Shown here in pieces: positions 1-11,400 of a DNA stretch of 64,000 bases. The stretch lies in NCBI RefSeq assembly GCF_949987535.1, contig NC_080079.1, forward strand, positions 7,506,001 through 7,570,000. The letters run 5' to 3'. The position numbers were made by a program, and so were the translations under genes. The stretch comes from Balaenoptera acutorostrata. Lineage: Eukaryota; Chordata; Mammalia; Artiodactyla; Balaenopteridae. Every line of letters starts with the position of its first letter. Position 1 is the first letter of the stretch. Below the pieces are notes generated by a model. It was given only the letters and a program-made list of their open reading frames with translations, was not told the origin of the DNA and searched no databases.

Positions 1-580
1 ACCTGACACAGAAGTGAAAGAGGCCATGGGAGAGACTCTACCCCAAGACCTGTGTCCAAGCCTACCTCGCCTTGCTGCAGGAGTGCCAGGTTCTCCTAGA
101 TGCCCTTGAGGCACTGCCCACCCCACCCCTGCCTATGTCCACCAAGGGATGCTGAGTACTGGAAACAGAGCCATTAAGCCCTTTCTGGTCCCAGTTTCAA
201 GTCAAGGGGCCCCTCCATCATCCATGCCTCAGGTTCACCTTGATGCTCTTTTGAACCAGGCCATGTGTAGATGTAAACGCTTGGAGGTAGTGGTGATCAG
301 GTAACAACAAGCTCTCTGGTGATGGGTGCCCTGCTGTGTAATGTTTGCTGATTGCCATGGTGTACATATTCCCACCAGGGCCAATGCTGAGCTACCAACA
401 TTTGGTAACCAGTTGGCAAAATTCTAGAAAATGGAACAATTGGATCTCATAAGCAAACGCAAGCAGGCTGCTGCACATTACTGCTTGGAGGGAAGAGGAA
501 AGAGAAATCACTGTGATTTCATCTGTAATCTGGAACAACAGGAAACACGCAATTCACAGGAAAAACCTGAAGAACCAGAA
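1..580. other. Unique intergenic sequence, no gene recognised
   Basis: No repeat consensus, splice-bounded exon or convincing reading frame was recognised here. The frame opening at 431 runs straight into an L1 fragment and a SINE, so it is not a gene. Confidence 0.4.
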
Positions 581-1229
581 AATGTGGAAAATATGCTCAA
601 AGTGATTAGGATAATGCAAATGAAAGCAAAGAGGAGATATACCACTTTAAAAAAATCAGGGACTTCCCTGGTGGTGCAGTGGTTGGGAATCCGCCTGCCA
701 ATGCAGGGGACACAGGTTCGAGCCCTGGTCTGGGAAGATCCCACATGCCACGGAGCAACTAAGCCCGTGCGCCACAACTACTGAGCCTGAGCTCTAGAGC
801 CCTCAAGCCACAGCTACTGAGCCCGCGTGCCACAACTACTGAAGCCCAAGCGCCTAGAGCCCATGCTCCGCAGCAAGAGAAGCCACAGCAATGAGAAGCT
901 GCACACCGCAACGAACAGTAGCCCCCGCTCACCACAACTAGAGAAAGCCGGCGTGCAGCAATGAAGACCCAACACAGCCAAAAATAAATAATAAATAAAT
1001 AAATTTTTTTAAAAAATCAGATTGATAAAAATGTTAATTCTCAAGTTTTGGTGAGACTGGGGGGAATGTCATTTTGTTCAGGCACATTGGAGAGCAATTT
1101 GATAGTATTCAGTAAAACTGTAAATGGATATAAGCCCAGCAGTTCCTCTTGTGGGTAGCTGAGGGCAGTTCCCACGTGTGTACAGGATGTTCCCTGCAGG
1201 CTTATGATCATGAGCTCCAGGACCCATCC
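581..1229 (+). mobile_element. L1 LINE fragment, split by a SINE
   Basis: The flanks of the SINE at 660-1010 read as one old L1 ORF2/3' segment. The left part resembles the L1 stretch with 'aatgcaaatgaaagca...gagatatacca'. The right part resembles the stretch with 'ggtgagactgg' and 'agcaatttgatagta', next to 'cccagcagttcctct'. It is heavily diverged and has no intact frame. The call rests on recall of L1 consensus text. Confidence 0.5.
660..1010 (+). mobile_element. CHR-family SINE (long type)
   Basis: This is a full-length cetacean tRNA-derived SINE. It has the head 'gacttccctggtggtgcagt', the B box 'ggttcgagccc' and an A-rich (AAAT)n tail. The target-site duplication AAAAAATCAG is perfect at 650-659 and 1011-1020. 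It belongs to the older 'ctgaagcccaagcgcctaga' type. It sits inside an L1 fragment. Confidence 0.93.
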
Positions 1230-1390
1230 TCCAGCTTCAACAATTACCAACTCATGGCCAGTCTCGTTTCAATTTTATCCCTATCTGCTTCTCTACTTCC
1301 CATATTACTTTGAAGTAAATCCCAGACATCATATCATTTCATCCATAAATATTTCTGTATCTCTGAAAGTTAAAAAACAAAGCAAAGAAA
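1230..1390 (-). mobile_element. L1 3' UTR fragment, antisense
   Basis: The segment containing 'gaagtaaatcccagacatca' followed by 'tcatttcatccataaatatt' is typical of the reverse strand of L1ME-type 3' UTRs. It is short and diverged. Confidence 0.55.
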
Positions 1391-2701
1391 AAGCCTGGAG
1401 TAGGCTTTTGTTGGGTATGGGGAGAGAAATCCCAGCAGAGTAACCAAGGAAGGGCAGATAAAAAGGCAAACGTACTTTTATGAGCCCTCTGGAGTCTGGT
1501 TAGTTTAAAAGTAATGTTTCAAGTGCGTTCCCTGAGGAAATTGTCCCTGTTCCCTACCAGAAACAGCAGGCTGAAGGGACAGCCTTCTGGTGCTTGGCAG
1601 ATTTTGAGGTCAAATTGAATCTGTACTAGCTAATCAGCTTACTGGATAATAAACTAAGAACTGACATTTGCATCATACTTACAAATCTCCAGTGCAGGGG
1701 GTTGGTTCATATTACCCTAGTGGCTCCCTTGAATATTCACTTTATCATCATTATTTAAAAATATGTGCCTGATTAGTTATACCCAGTAAATAAAAATATC
1801 AAATGTGTAAATAACCACATGAGAGATCTTTAAAATGACAGTGGCCTTGCTAAATTCACTCTCAGCTCTAAAAGTTTGTCTCAATGTATTATTTCAGACT
1901 GAAAAAAAGTCATGCTAATAGCAATGATTTTTCCAGGTTGTTTACCAACATTAATCAAAATAATTCCCCTTTCCAAGTTGCTGCTTTGGTCTGTGCTTTG
2001 TAGAAGGACCTTTAGAATTTTGTTTTAATCTGAAAATAAATCGGCCAGAGATTGAAAAGTAGAAAAGGAAAAATAGGAGACACTTGTACATTTTAAGAGA
2101 TGCTGTATCAAAATCTTAGTAAAATGCTCTATACATAGTTTCAGTTAAGGGCTAGAAAATGTCCAGAATACAATAGAGAACATTATCTCCACATGGAATA
2201 TGGTTTTATAATTCCTACACACTACAGGTACTTCCCCCAAATTGTTTCCTTACTCACTTTCAGTAAGAATCATTACTCATTAGATTTGACTCATTAGATT
2301 TCAAGCAGTAAGCAGCTGGCAGGGAGGGCAGAAGAAAGTTAGAAGTGCAAAAGAACACTGTGACTGATTGGATTTTTTTTTTTTTTTCTGAATTCTGATT
2401 AGGACATTCTGAAAGCCCAGGGATCTGGTTAGTTTTTCAGTAACAGTAAGTCAGCACCTCGTGCTGGTACCAGATTGAACCTCCATCTAGTGCAAGGCTG
2501 AAATGAAAGGCTGGGATGCAACATTGTTAGATGATAAACATCAGCTACTCTGAGAGCAAGAAAGGCAGAACTGTGGTGTCCACATCAACAGAACGAGAGG
2601 CATTATCCTCATGGAACTGTCCCAATCATGCCTCCAGCCCTTAACATCGGAACTTTCCTCTTGATAATCTGTGATTCCCACCCCACTTCTATAAGTCCCC
2701 A
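1391..2701. other. Unique sequence, no gene recognised
   Basis: AT-rich single-copy-looking sequence with a long T run near 2370-2385. No frame, splice pattern or repeat family was recognised. Confidence 0.4.
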
Positions 2702-2716
2702 AACATTCTCTTTATT

Positions 2717-2843
2717 TTTAAATTTTTTATCTTTTGACCACACCGCGCAGCTTGCAGGATCTTAGTTCTCCGACCAGGGATTGAACCCGGGTCCCCGCAG
2801 TGAAAGCTCAGAGTCCTAACCACTGGACCGCCAGGGAATTCCC
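2717..2843 (-). mobile_element. CHR-family SINE (short type), reverse
   Basis: The reverse complement of a short SINE, ending in 'ccgccagggaattccc' with the reversed B box 'gggattgaacccggg'. A 15-bp target-site duplication AACATTCTCTTTATT is perfect at 2702-2716 and 2844-2858. Confidence 0.93.
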
Positions 2844-3049
2844 AACATTCTCTTTATTGATTCATTTAGTTTACTTATAAAGACGTTGTTTCGTTTCAAA
2901 TTTTTAACATGACATTTAAAGCCAGGATAAAAATCATATATTTTATGGAAATAGGTGTTTGTCATGTACTGTGGTTCATCTCTTAGGGGTAGGGAATGGG
3001 ACTGCTGTTGACCCTCCCTTCACGGTTTCTGCCTGGACAACAGGACAGT

Positions 3050-3220
3050 GTGATGGTCAAGAGCCTGGGCTCTGGATCACCTAACACCAGCTTACGATAT
3101 GCAGCCAGACGTTGCATCAAGCAGCCTCTGTTTACTAATCTGTAAAATGGAATAATAAGGCACCTACCTTGTAGGGTTGTTGTGAAGACTACATGGGAGA
3201 ATGCATGTCAGCCCTACCTT
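3050..3220 (+). mobile_element. MIR SINE fragment
   Basis: The order 'gcctgggctctgga', then 'ctaatctgtaaaatgg', then 'ctaccttgtagggttgttgt' follows the MIR consensus in the forward direction. It is an ancient, diverged copy. Confidence 0.65.
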
Positions 3221-3933
3221 AGCAGCATGATGGAGAAGCTAAGCACGAGAGGGGTTGTCCCTCAGAGAAGCTGCTTCAATTCCTCCTCAAGCCCAAACTC
3301 CACCTCCAACTCCTCTGCCCAAGGGCCAACAGCTACTTCTCTCTAAGCCTCTTTTATAAAATAAGTGGGTAAGACAAGATCATATATAAATTCCCTCCAG
3401 ACATAAAATTCTATCAACTCCTTTTGAAATGATTCACTCACCGTCCTTTGTTTTTAACAAAACAATATGCAAAATCCTATATCAGCGCTCCTCCTTCCTT
3501 ACATGAAACCTACACATGGGAAATCCACTCCAAGGGCTCTAAAATGAATTAACCCAGAAGGGGCTGCTGGATCTCTTGATGAAAAACAGGGTTTCTGTTC
3601 ATGAAGCCAGGAGGAATCATCCTTTGTTTTATCCGGTGAAAAAGGATTTTTTTCAGGAAATTGCCATCGTGACCTGTGAAAATCCACTGTTATCAAATGT
3701 GTGTGTGGAATGGACAGTTTTCCCAAGAGGCGTAAAGTGGGTAAACCCATGTATCCATCAGCTGTTACTTGTACCACATTTGACTGTTTGCAAAGCATTT
3801 TCACAACCATTATCTGACATAGGAAATTCATCCTGAGTAAACCCTTTTCCAGAAACTCAGCTGTCCTGGAGAATATGAGGTCCTCTAGTCCGTCAAAGTT
3901 GAAGCCCCTCAACTGGGGATTCCACCAAAAGAT
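3221..3933. other. Unique sequence, no gene recognised
   Basis: The longest frame here, on the minus strand at 3499-3939, has no recognisable motif, homology or splice context, and I do not call it. Confidence 0.35.
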
Positions 3934-3949
3934 GATCACGACAGTTTTT

Positions 3950-4269
3950 TTAATTTTTGATTTTTATTTTTGGCTGCGTTGAGTCTTCGTTGCTGCGCGC
4001 GGGCTTTCTCTAGTTGCAGCAACTGGGGGCTACTCTTCGTTGCGGTGCGCGGGCTTCTCATTGCGGTGGCTTCTCTCGTTGCGGAGCACGGGCTCTAGGC
4101 GAACGGGCTTCAGTAGTTGTGGCTCACGTGCTCTAGAGCACAGGCTCAGTAGTTGTGGCACACGGGCTTAGTTACTCTGCAGCATGTGGGATCCTCCCAG
4201 ACCAGGGCTCAAACCCGTGTCCTCTGCGTTGGCAGGTGGATTTTTAACCACTGCGCCACGAGGAAGTCC
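3950..4269 (-). mobile_element. CHR-family SINE (long type), reverse
   Basis: A complete reversed SINE runs from 'ggctgcgttgagtcttcgtt' to 'gcgccacgaggaagtcc'. The 16-bp target-site duplication gatcacgRcagttttt lies at 3934-3949 and 4270-4285 with one mismatch. Confidence 0.92.
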
Positions 4270-4454
4270 GATCACGGCAGTTTTTGAGAATGCAATTTCC
4301 ATCTACATCGTTGAATCTTTTATGTGTGTGTGTGTCTGTGAGTGTATGTAAGATGCCGTGTTTCATGGAGTTTAAGATGTGCTTTTTTTCACATTTAATG
4401 TCTTTAAATTCAGGATACATCTTGCAATGGAATCTTAGCTTTCTGTCTTAACCC

Positions 4455-4898
4455 TGTGTATTAGGCTCAGTAATGTCCCCCCAAAATTCACATCCATCTG
4501 GAAACTCGGAATGTGACCTTATTTGGAAATAAAATCTTTGTAGATTCAATCAGTTACGATGCGGTCGTACTGTATTAGGATGGCCCTAAAGCCTACATGA
4601 CTGGCGTCCTTATAAGGAGAAGAGAGGACACAATGAAGACAGAGGAGACACAGGGAAGAAGACCATGTGACAACAGAGGCAGAGATTAGTGCTATGTCTG
4701 CTAGCCAAGCAACACCAAGGATCGCAGGCAACCACCAAAGGCTAGGAAGAGGCAAGGACTAGAGCTGCTGTAGGAAGCATGGTCCTGCCAGCACCTTGGT
4801 TTCCAACTGTCTGCCTCCAGAATAATGAGAGAAGACATTCCTGCTGTGTTAAACCAGAGTGTGGTGATTTGCTACGGAAGCTTTAGGAAACTAATATA
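4455..4898 (+). mobile_element. MaLR-type solo LTR (MST/MLT1-like)
   Basis: The order of landmarks fits an ERVL-MaLR LTR: 'ccccccaaaattcacatcca', 'tgaccttatttggaaataaa', 'ctggcgtccttataagga', 'ccatgtgacaacagaggc', 'agcaccttggtttcca', 'tgcctccagaataatgaga' and the end 'aggaaactaatata'. No internal retroviral sequence flanks it, so it is a solo LTR. Subfamily is not resolved. Confidence 0.7.
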
Positions 4899-6100
4899 GG
4901 CTGCAAAGTATGTACACTTATGCACGTATGCACACCCATACACACACACAATATGCACATAGGTTTGGTTGGTTTTCATTTCTTTTTCCTCATTTACATG
5001 AGAAGGAGGAAAGGAAGGAACAGCCTCTGAGCTTCCAGGTGTGTGCTGTGTGAGCCGCCCTCCCAGAGGCCAGGCCAGCTTGTGGAAATTCTGCAGCCCC
5101 CTGCCGTCAGCACCCATTTACACACAAGGAATCTGCGCACATGGAGGCTCTGCTGGGCCTGAACACTAGGCGAAGCCGGCACGGAGAAAGTCACGTATCG
5201 TGAAACGAAAGGACATACTAGGCAATCACGACATCAGTCTTCTCCTACAAGACAAATGTTAGTGTCCCAGAAATTTTTCTTAAATTCAATTTGTTCACTG
5301 CTCTGAAATTGTCTTAAATGATAAACCTTTGCCTCCTCTGCCCCAGCAGTCCGAGGGAAGAGTCAGGAGTGTGGGCAGCAATAGCAACAGGAACCAAGCA
5401 TCCTTGGATCTGAGCTTCATCTGGGATTCCTGGAAAACCTCAAGAGGCCGAATGCCCCCAGGTCTCTCTTGCTAACAAGATCCCAGGAGCCTGGTTCTCC
5501 TGAGACTGACCCTTCTCCTGCCGGTCAGGGTACCCCTCTCCAGTGCTGTCCTGGTGGCCTTAGGGCACAGTGGTTGCAATGTTACTATTTGCATGTGGTC
5601 CCTTTTCAAAGAAGGAAGGAGGGAGGGAGGGAGGGAGGAAGGGCTTAGCACAGGACCTGGAACCTGGCAGGTGCTCCCTTGTATCTGTCACTCCACTCTC
5701 TACAGGAAACAGAGCTGCTTCTACATCACCAGAGAGGGGTCTTTCCTGGACAGCACCATGTTTACACCCAGGCAAGAAAGGTCCCTTCCATGTGCCTCAT
5801 ACAAAGCCCGCGGATAAAGAGCATGTGGGTGTTTGGCCACCTGGGATCCTGTGCTCAGCACTGGAAACATCCACACCCAGGGCTAATACTTGTCAAGGCT
5901 CAAGGGAAGCTTTTTCCACAATTCTTGCCCTCTGTCCTTGAACAGAAGGTGTCTGTGTCTGATCAATCAGAAGATTTGTGGTTGTGCTGCCACCAACATT
6001 GGAGATGGACAGGATTTGGCCTGGGGGAGGTCTTAGGTAAGAGGAGGACAGATTGATCAATTTGCCACATCCTCAAAAAGCATAATAGATTCTTGCATAG
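4899..6100. other. Unique sequence with a short (GGGA)n tract
   Basis: No gene is recognised. A purine tract, aaggaaggagggagggaggg-like, lies at about 5610-5640. Three overlapping frames at 5554-6056 share this low-complexity tract and lack any family signature. Confidence 0.4.
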
Positions 6101-6115
6101 AGAAGCATCATTTTT

Positions 6116-6420
6116 GGGCTTCCCTGGTGGCGCAGTGGTTGAGAATTTGCCTGCCAATGCAGGGGACCGGGTTCGAGCCCGGGTCTGGGAAGATCCCACA
6201 TGCCGCAGAGCGACTAGGCCCGTGAGCCACAACTACTGAGCCTGCGCGTCTGGAGCCTGTGCTCCGCAACAAGAGAGGCCGCGATAGTGAGAGGCCCGCG
6301 CACCGCGATGAAGAGTGGCCCCCACTTGCTGCAACTAGAGAAAGCCCTCGCACAGAAATGAAACCCAACACAGCCATAAATAAATAAATAAAATAGATAA
6401 ATAAAATTAAAAAAAAAAAA
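6116..6420 (+). mobile_element. CHR-family SINE (young long type)
   Basis: A full copy with the diagnostic young-type tail 'gaggcccgcgcaccgcgatg' followed by 'aagagtggccccc'. The target-site duplication agaagcatcatttt is perfect at 6101-6114 and 6421-6434, which implies recent insertion. Confidence 0.95.
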
Positions 6421-6434
6421 AGAAGCATCATTTT

Positions 6435-7880
6435 CTGGTAGCTCTATGTGCCTTTTTTTTCTTCCCTTCATGTTCTAATTCACGACTGGAAAGTATTCAC
6501 AGATAAGTATGCTTTTCACAATAGTTGCACATGGTGGCCAGGGAACACTGTGCAACATTACATAATTCATATTATACTTAAATGTGTCCATAAGTAGGTC
6601 TCGATGTAATATGTGTGAAGCATAATGCCAGTTATTTGCTATGTTACTCTACGGATCTAAATATTGCTTTAAGAGATGGGGAAAATTGCAATTCAAGTGA
6701 TAGTAATCTATATGGTAAAATTCAGTATGTTGTAATATTTCCTGCAATAAAGATAATTTGTCATATATCAGAAGCAAACATTGTAATGGGGTTGTGTATG
6801 AAATCCATGGTTCATTTCTGAATCTAAATATTGCTTTAATAATTTTACCGACAATTCCAGTTGCTATTGCTTCAAATGACTGAAGTTTCTCCAAATTGAA
6901 ATTAATAAGAAAAAACTATCTAAGAATTACAATGACTCAATAAAAGTCATCTAATTTGTCATTGCTGTCAACAGGACACAAATTATGTAAAAAATGTTGC
7001 CTATAACAACATAAATAGTGACTTTACCATAATGCAAGAAAGAAAAATAAATATTGGGGTACAAATATAGAATAATTTATGAGTTTTATATGCCTTTACT
7101 ACTTACACAAACATCACCAGCGCATTAACAAAGCACCTAGACATTTACAATAATCATTAAAGTCAGTTGTCTTTGATATTTTGCTGACTATCAAAAGTTC
7201 ACAAATAGATGTATTTTGTTGTTTTCTCATTACGAAGATATCTTCGTCAAGGTAGGAGGGTAGAACATATTTTTATGTATCAGTTGGGGGATTTGATTAA
7301 TGATTTGTAAACACTGTGACACATGGCATGTGGGCCTCCATCGCCACTCCCGCCCTGGGCCCTGCCGGTGGTTAGGGAGGGCCTGTGTCCAGACCTCCAT
7401 TTTCAGCACATGTATGACGTGAGTGGTGGACAGCTCCATTCTGAATCATAAGAGCTCTGATGGCATCTCTACTGGAGCCGCCCCTTTCTTTGGTCGTGAG
7501 TAGGAAGAGCTAGAAGAACCCAGCCAGGGGGCACAGTGGGTAGAAGCCATTCCCCAGAGGATGCATTTTTTTCTGTTGGTCCCTCTCCTCCCTCTGGGTC
7601 TTTGTACAAGTCACTCCAAGGCCCTGGTTACTGGCCCTTAGGCCTTAAGAAAGAGTAGGGCCAGGAGTTGGCTAATGAGGGGCTGACCAGAGCTAGGATG
7701 AGCATCCTGGAGGGGATGAGGGTGGTACAATACCACGGAGGGCCAAAGTGGAGTAAGTGGATGGGGCAAGTCCCTTGGAACATACTCAGGGACCTGCCCA
7801 AAGCAGATGTTAGGAGGACCTGGCATACCCTTCAAGCCCCAGGGGCACGAGCAAGGGTGTAATGGGTGGGGGGGTAGAGG
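6435..7880. other. Unique sequence, no gene recognised
   Basis: The left part is AT-rich and holds an 18-bp direct repeat (6655-6672 and 6822-6839). The right part, from about 7320, is more GC-rich. No exon, promoter or repeat family could be supported. Confidence 0.4.
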
Positions 7881-7899
7881 CGTCAAGAATGGACCTGAG

Positions 7900-8163
7900 G
7901 GCTTCCCTGGTGGCGCAGTGGTTGAGAATCTGCCTGCCAATGCAGGGGACACGGGTTCGAGCCCTGGTCTGGGAAGATCCCTACATGCCGCAGAGCGGCT
8001 GGGCCCGTGAGCCACAACTACTGAGCCTGCGCGTCTGGAGCTTGTGCTCCGCAACAAGAGAGGCCGCGATGGTGAGAGGCCCGCGCACCGCGATGAAGAG
8101 TGGCCCCCGCTTGCCGCAACTAGAGAAAGCCCTTGCACAGAAACGAAGACCCAACACAGCCAA

Positions 8164-8194
<31 letters not shown>

Positions 8195-8222
8195 AAAGGA
8201 ATTCCTTTAAAAAAAAAAAAAA
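7900..8222 (+). mobile_element. CHR-family SINE (young long type)
   Basis: A full-length copy with the young-type body ('gaggccgcgatggtgagagg') and a long (AAATA)n plus A-rich tail. The flanks gacctgag at 7892-7899 and 8229-8236 are the core of the target-site duplication. Confidence 0.93.
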
Positions 8223-8390
8223 AGAGTAGACCTGAGTGGAGAGGCTCCACAAGAGTGCTAACCCCTGACACAGCACTGGCGCCATTTAACTCAAGCTCTG
8301 GATGGAACTCTAGGGGGTCCGATCCGCTCAGCAGGGGCGAGGCATCTCATTCCATCACCCTTGACTGGGGTGAGATCACTTAATGCAAAC

Positions 8391-8498
8391 AATGAGCTTG
8401 TCATCCAAATGCTGCAGCCACTTCTTTTTCTTTAGGTCTCAGGCTCAGGGTTTAGAATCCTCAGATGCTGTCACATGTGGTGCAATATGGGTTGCCAA
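8391..8498 (+). repeat. Left arm of an unidentified inverted repeat
   Basis: This segment, containing 'atgctgcagccactt' and 'ctcaggctcagggtttagaa', matches the reverse complement of 9410-9514. About 80 bp align with five substitutions and one 3-nt gap, then the match weakens. I do not recognise the family. Confidence 0.8.
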
Positions 8499-8626
8499 TT
8501 GCAACCCCTATATACCAATATAAAGGTACCTAGTTCCACACTCTTGACCATGGCCTTGTGGGCACAGCCAGAGAAGGACGCATGAGGGTGCCGCCAACGT
8601 GTCCATAACAAGTATGTCTATGACAG

Positions 8627-8800
8627 GGACTTCTCTGGTGGTCCAGCTGTTAAGACTCCACGCTCCCAACGCAGGGGGCCCGAGTTCGATACCTGGTCAG
8701 GGAACTAGATCCCGTATGCCGCAACTAAGAGCCTGCATGCGGCAACTAAAGATCCCGCATGCCGCAAGTAAGACCCGGCACAGCCAAATAAATAAATATT
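8627..8800 (+). mobile_element. CHR-family SINE (middle type)
   Basis: A shorter SINE with 'gggacttctctggtggtcca', 'cccaacgcagggggcccg' and repeated 'gccgcaactaa' units, ending in 'cagccaaataaataaat'. The target-site duplication atgtctatgaca lies at 8614-8625 and 8856-8867, so the CA tract that follows is part of the inserted tail. Confidence 0.92.
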
Positions 8801-8812
8801 AACACACAGACA

Positions 8813-8856
<44 letters not shown>
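8801..8856. repeat. (CA)n microsatellite
   Basis: More than 20 CA units, with a few CAGA interruptions on the left. The tract lies between the SINE A-tail and its distal target-site duplication, so it arose from the SINE tail. Confidence 0.97.
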
Positions 8857-8859
<3 letters not shown>

Positions 8860-8869
8860 CTATGACAAG

Positions 8870-9690
8870 TGGTTGTCCAGTTGGCTTAGAGGTGACAGGT
8901 CGGAGAGGGGGTATTTGGTCCTCTAGTTCTCCTTTCCTGAGGCTGCTTAGCTGCCCCCTGACCGAGGGGGAAGCGTGCTGAGCAGGGCTGACCATGGGGT
9001 CAAGAACAGAAGCGGCAGGAGCTGGGGGAGCAGAAGAAGAGCTTAGCAGGTGGCAACGAGTTCTTGGAGATTTACAGTCACCAGCCCGAAATCCAGAGGG
9101 ACTTCTCAGCTCACTCCCCAGCGGCAGCAGAGTTTGTAAATGCAATGAAAGACCAGGCCAGAAAAGGGCGTCACCCAGCAACTTAGAATTCGGCTGTTTT
9201 AATAATTGATTATATCTCAGCCAATTGACAGAGTCAAGAGGGTGATCAGATTAGGATCTGAAGCTGATACAAACAACCAAATCACAACTTAGATGTTACC
9301 GAGCAGCTTAATCAACACGTGACTCAAATCTACACATAACACATCACCCTCTCTCTCAGGCACCAGGGAAATCGCAGGATTTCATCATTTACAAGCCATT
9401 TCCAGCTCCATGGCAACCCAGATTACACAACACAGGACGGCATCTGGAGATTCTAAACCCTGAGCCTGAGGCCTAAAGAAAAAGTGGCTGCAGCATTTCG
9501 ATGACAAGCTCATTCACTGAAAGAATGAAAATTAAGAATTTAAGACACAAAGGCTTGATAAATAATTGACTTGACAATTTTCTCTCATGTATTCTAGAAG
9601 AGGAGACAAAAGGGAACTAACCCTGGTCTCCATTTTGACCAACAGGAGGGACTGACCAGTGGCAGAGAAGAAACAGCAGTATCATGCATA
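8870..9690. other. Unique sequence, apart from an inverted-repeat arm
   Basis: No gene is recognised. The minus frame at 8705-9181 reads through the SINE and the CA tract and is an artefact. Confidence 0.4.
9410..9514 (-). repeat. Right arm of an unidentified inverted repeat
   Basis: The reverse complement of 8391-8498, with about 900 bp between the arms. Neither arm matches a repeat family I know. Confidence 0.8.
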
Positions 9691-9693
9691 TGC

Positions 9694-9761
9694 GAGAGAG
9701 GGCCCCTTCAGGGTGGCCAAAGACACAGAGAGAGGGCCCCTTCAGGGCGGCCAAAGACACA
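9694..9761 (+). repeat. 34-bp tandem duplication
   Basis: Two adjacent 34-bp units (9694-9727 and 9728-9761), each starting gagagagggccccttcaggg, differ at one position (T/C). It looks like a simple recent tandem duplication. Confidence 0.95.
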
Positions 9762-9824
9762 AAGTCACAACCCAGATATGAATCCTGGACCCCTAAGAAA
9801 GTGGCTTTCAAAAGGTGTAGAGAA

Positions 9825-10042
9825 GGGACTTCCCTGGTGACGCAGTGGTTAAGACTCTGTGCTCCCAATGCAGGGGGACTGGGTTTGATCCCTGGGCAGG
9901 GAACTAGATCCCACATGCGTGCCGCAACTAAGGAACCCACGTGCCTCAACTAAGGAGCTCTCGAGCTGCAGCTAAAAAGCCCGTCTGCCAGAACTAAGAC
10001 CCAGTGCAACCAAATAAGTAAATAAATAATTTTTTTTTTTTT
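9825..10042 (+). mobile_element. CHR-family SINE (middle type)
   Basis: Reads 'gggacttccctggtgacgca', 'gactctgtgctcccaatgca', then an A/T-rich tail. The target-site duplication aaaggtgtagagaa is perfect at 9811-9824 and 10043-10056. Confidence 0.93.
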
Positions 10043-10056
10043 AAAGGTGTAGAGAA

Positions 10057-10990
10057 AAGGTGCATGTGTCTCCAGGGTCTGGAAAATTCTGACTCTGCTC
10101 TTACATCATTCTCATGAGGAATGGTGGAATCCAGCAGCAACAAGACCACACCGGGACTTAAGGATGAGAGCCGTTGCCAGGAGGAGGGGGGCCAAGGAGG
10201 TCAGAGGGGTTGTGACGTGGCCCTGTGTGCCTGGGCCGCATCAGTCTTGGGCCACCACGGGGCAGAGGGAAACCGCAGCAGTCCGACTCCGAGCTGCCAG
10301 CTGGAAGATGCCCACTCCCCAGATCATCTCTCTTCCTCGGCCCTGGGTGGCTCATGCTTTTCCCTTGCAGCTACTGCCTCTGCCTTCCCGTTCTCTGCCG
10401 GTGACTTGGTGACCTTGAACTTGTGCTTCCTGTATCCCTCCAGGCTGTGGCTCTTTGAGGCTCTGGCTTCTGCTGTTCTCACTATTGTGGGTCCCAGAGG
10501 TTACAGAAGGGTTTGCCAAGACGATTGTATACGGCCCTGTATAAGGCAGCAGGCAGAGAAGCCTGCCATGCTGAGAGGCGACAGAGACATACATAGAGAA
10601 GGTGACCCAAGGCAATGTTATCGCTGCCGTGACTGTGTTTTCCAGTGTGTCTGTGATTGTAAAGCTTGACCCCCATGGGATTGGCACACTAATGACTCCA
10701 ATCCTGTCCATACACGAGGCTCAGGCTCTCTTGATAAAGCCCTGCTGCTTCCCTCTCGCCTGCCCACGGCACTGCTGCACCCTCCACCCCCGACGTTTAG
10801 ACCTCATCTGGTTCTTTGAATCTGCCCCATTGTCTCTCTTGCCGGCCCCTTCTGGCATTGGAAAGATTATCTGGCTTTCCGCTGTGACACTTCCCTACCA
10901 TCCTGCCTTTCAGATTGCTTTTCGGGATCCAGGTGGACAGCCCACCGAACCCTGGCTTCTCAGGGCGCACCCCCTGGTTCTCTGGGAAGA
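10057..10990. other. Unique moderately GC-rich sequence, no gene recognised
   Basis: Several overlapping frames occur on both strands, the longest being plus 10121-10669. None shows a domain, a signal peptide or splice boundaries. Overlap on both strands is expected in GC-rich noncoding DNA. Confidence 0.35.
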
Positions 10991-11400
10991 GCAAATCAAA
11001 CAGAGCTAATATTTATTTCTTACAGAAGACCTGGAAAATACAGGAAGGAATAAAGAAAAAAATTAAAATTACCCATAGACCCCAAACCAAGAGAGCTAAT
11101 CACAGATAACATTTTAAAGAATTTCCAGAAATATATAATTTGAATATATCATTACTGAATTCGGTGTGCATGTATGTATGCATATTTAAGTATATATATA
11201 TATTCTTTACTCACATTTGTCATTTCCCTCTATAATTATATATGTACATATGAGTGTGCACACAACATCACATAGCGTACAAATTCTTAGAAGACGTTTT
11301 ATTAAATAACCATATAAGATTCTGTTTTATGAACATTCCGTAAGTTAGTCGTTCCCCTCCTGCTGGACTTTTAGGTTGTTTCTGAATGCTGCCACGGGTA
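10991..11400 (-). mobile_element. L1 3' fragment, reverse
   Basis: The reverse-strand landmarks of an old L1M 3' region follow in order: 'agacctggaaaatacagga', 'aattacccatagac', 'cacagataacattt', and 'cttttaggttgtttctgaat'. Strongly diverged. Confidence 0.6.

Noticed and set aside
660..740. tRNA-like A and B box promoters in many places
   Set aside because: They belong to the heads of tRNA-derived SINEs. No free-standing tRNA cloverleaf was seen.
6108..6431. Recurring minus- and plus-strand peptides such as those containing 'VAPRHVGSSQTRARTR' or 'SSRCAGLSLSRPLLLRSTGS'
   Set aside because: They recur at every young SINE (near 6.2, 7.9, 14.6, 22.1, 26.6, 28.5, 47.3, 50.3 and 52.1 kb). They are translations of the CHR SINE, not a gene family.
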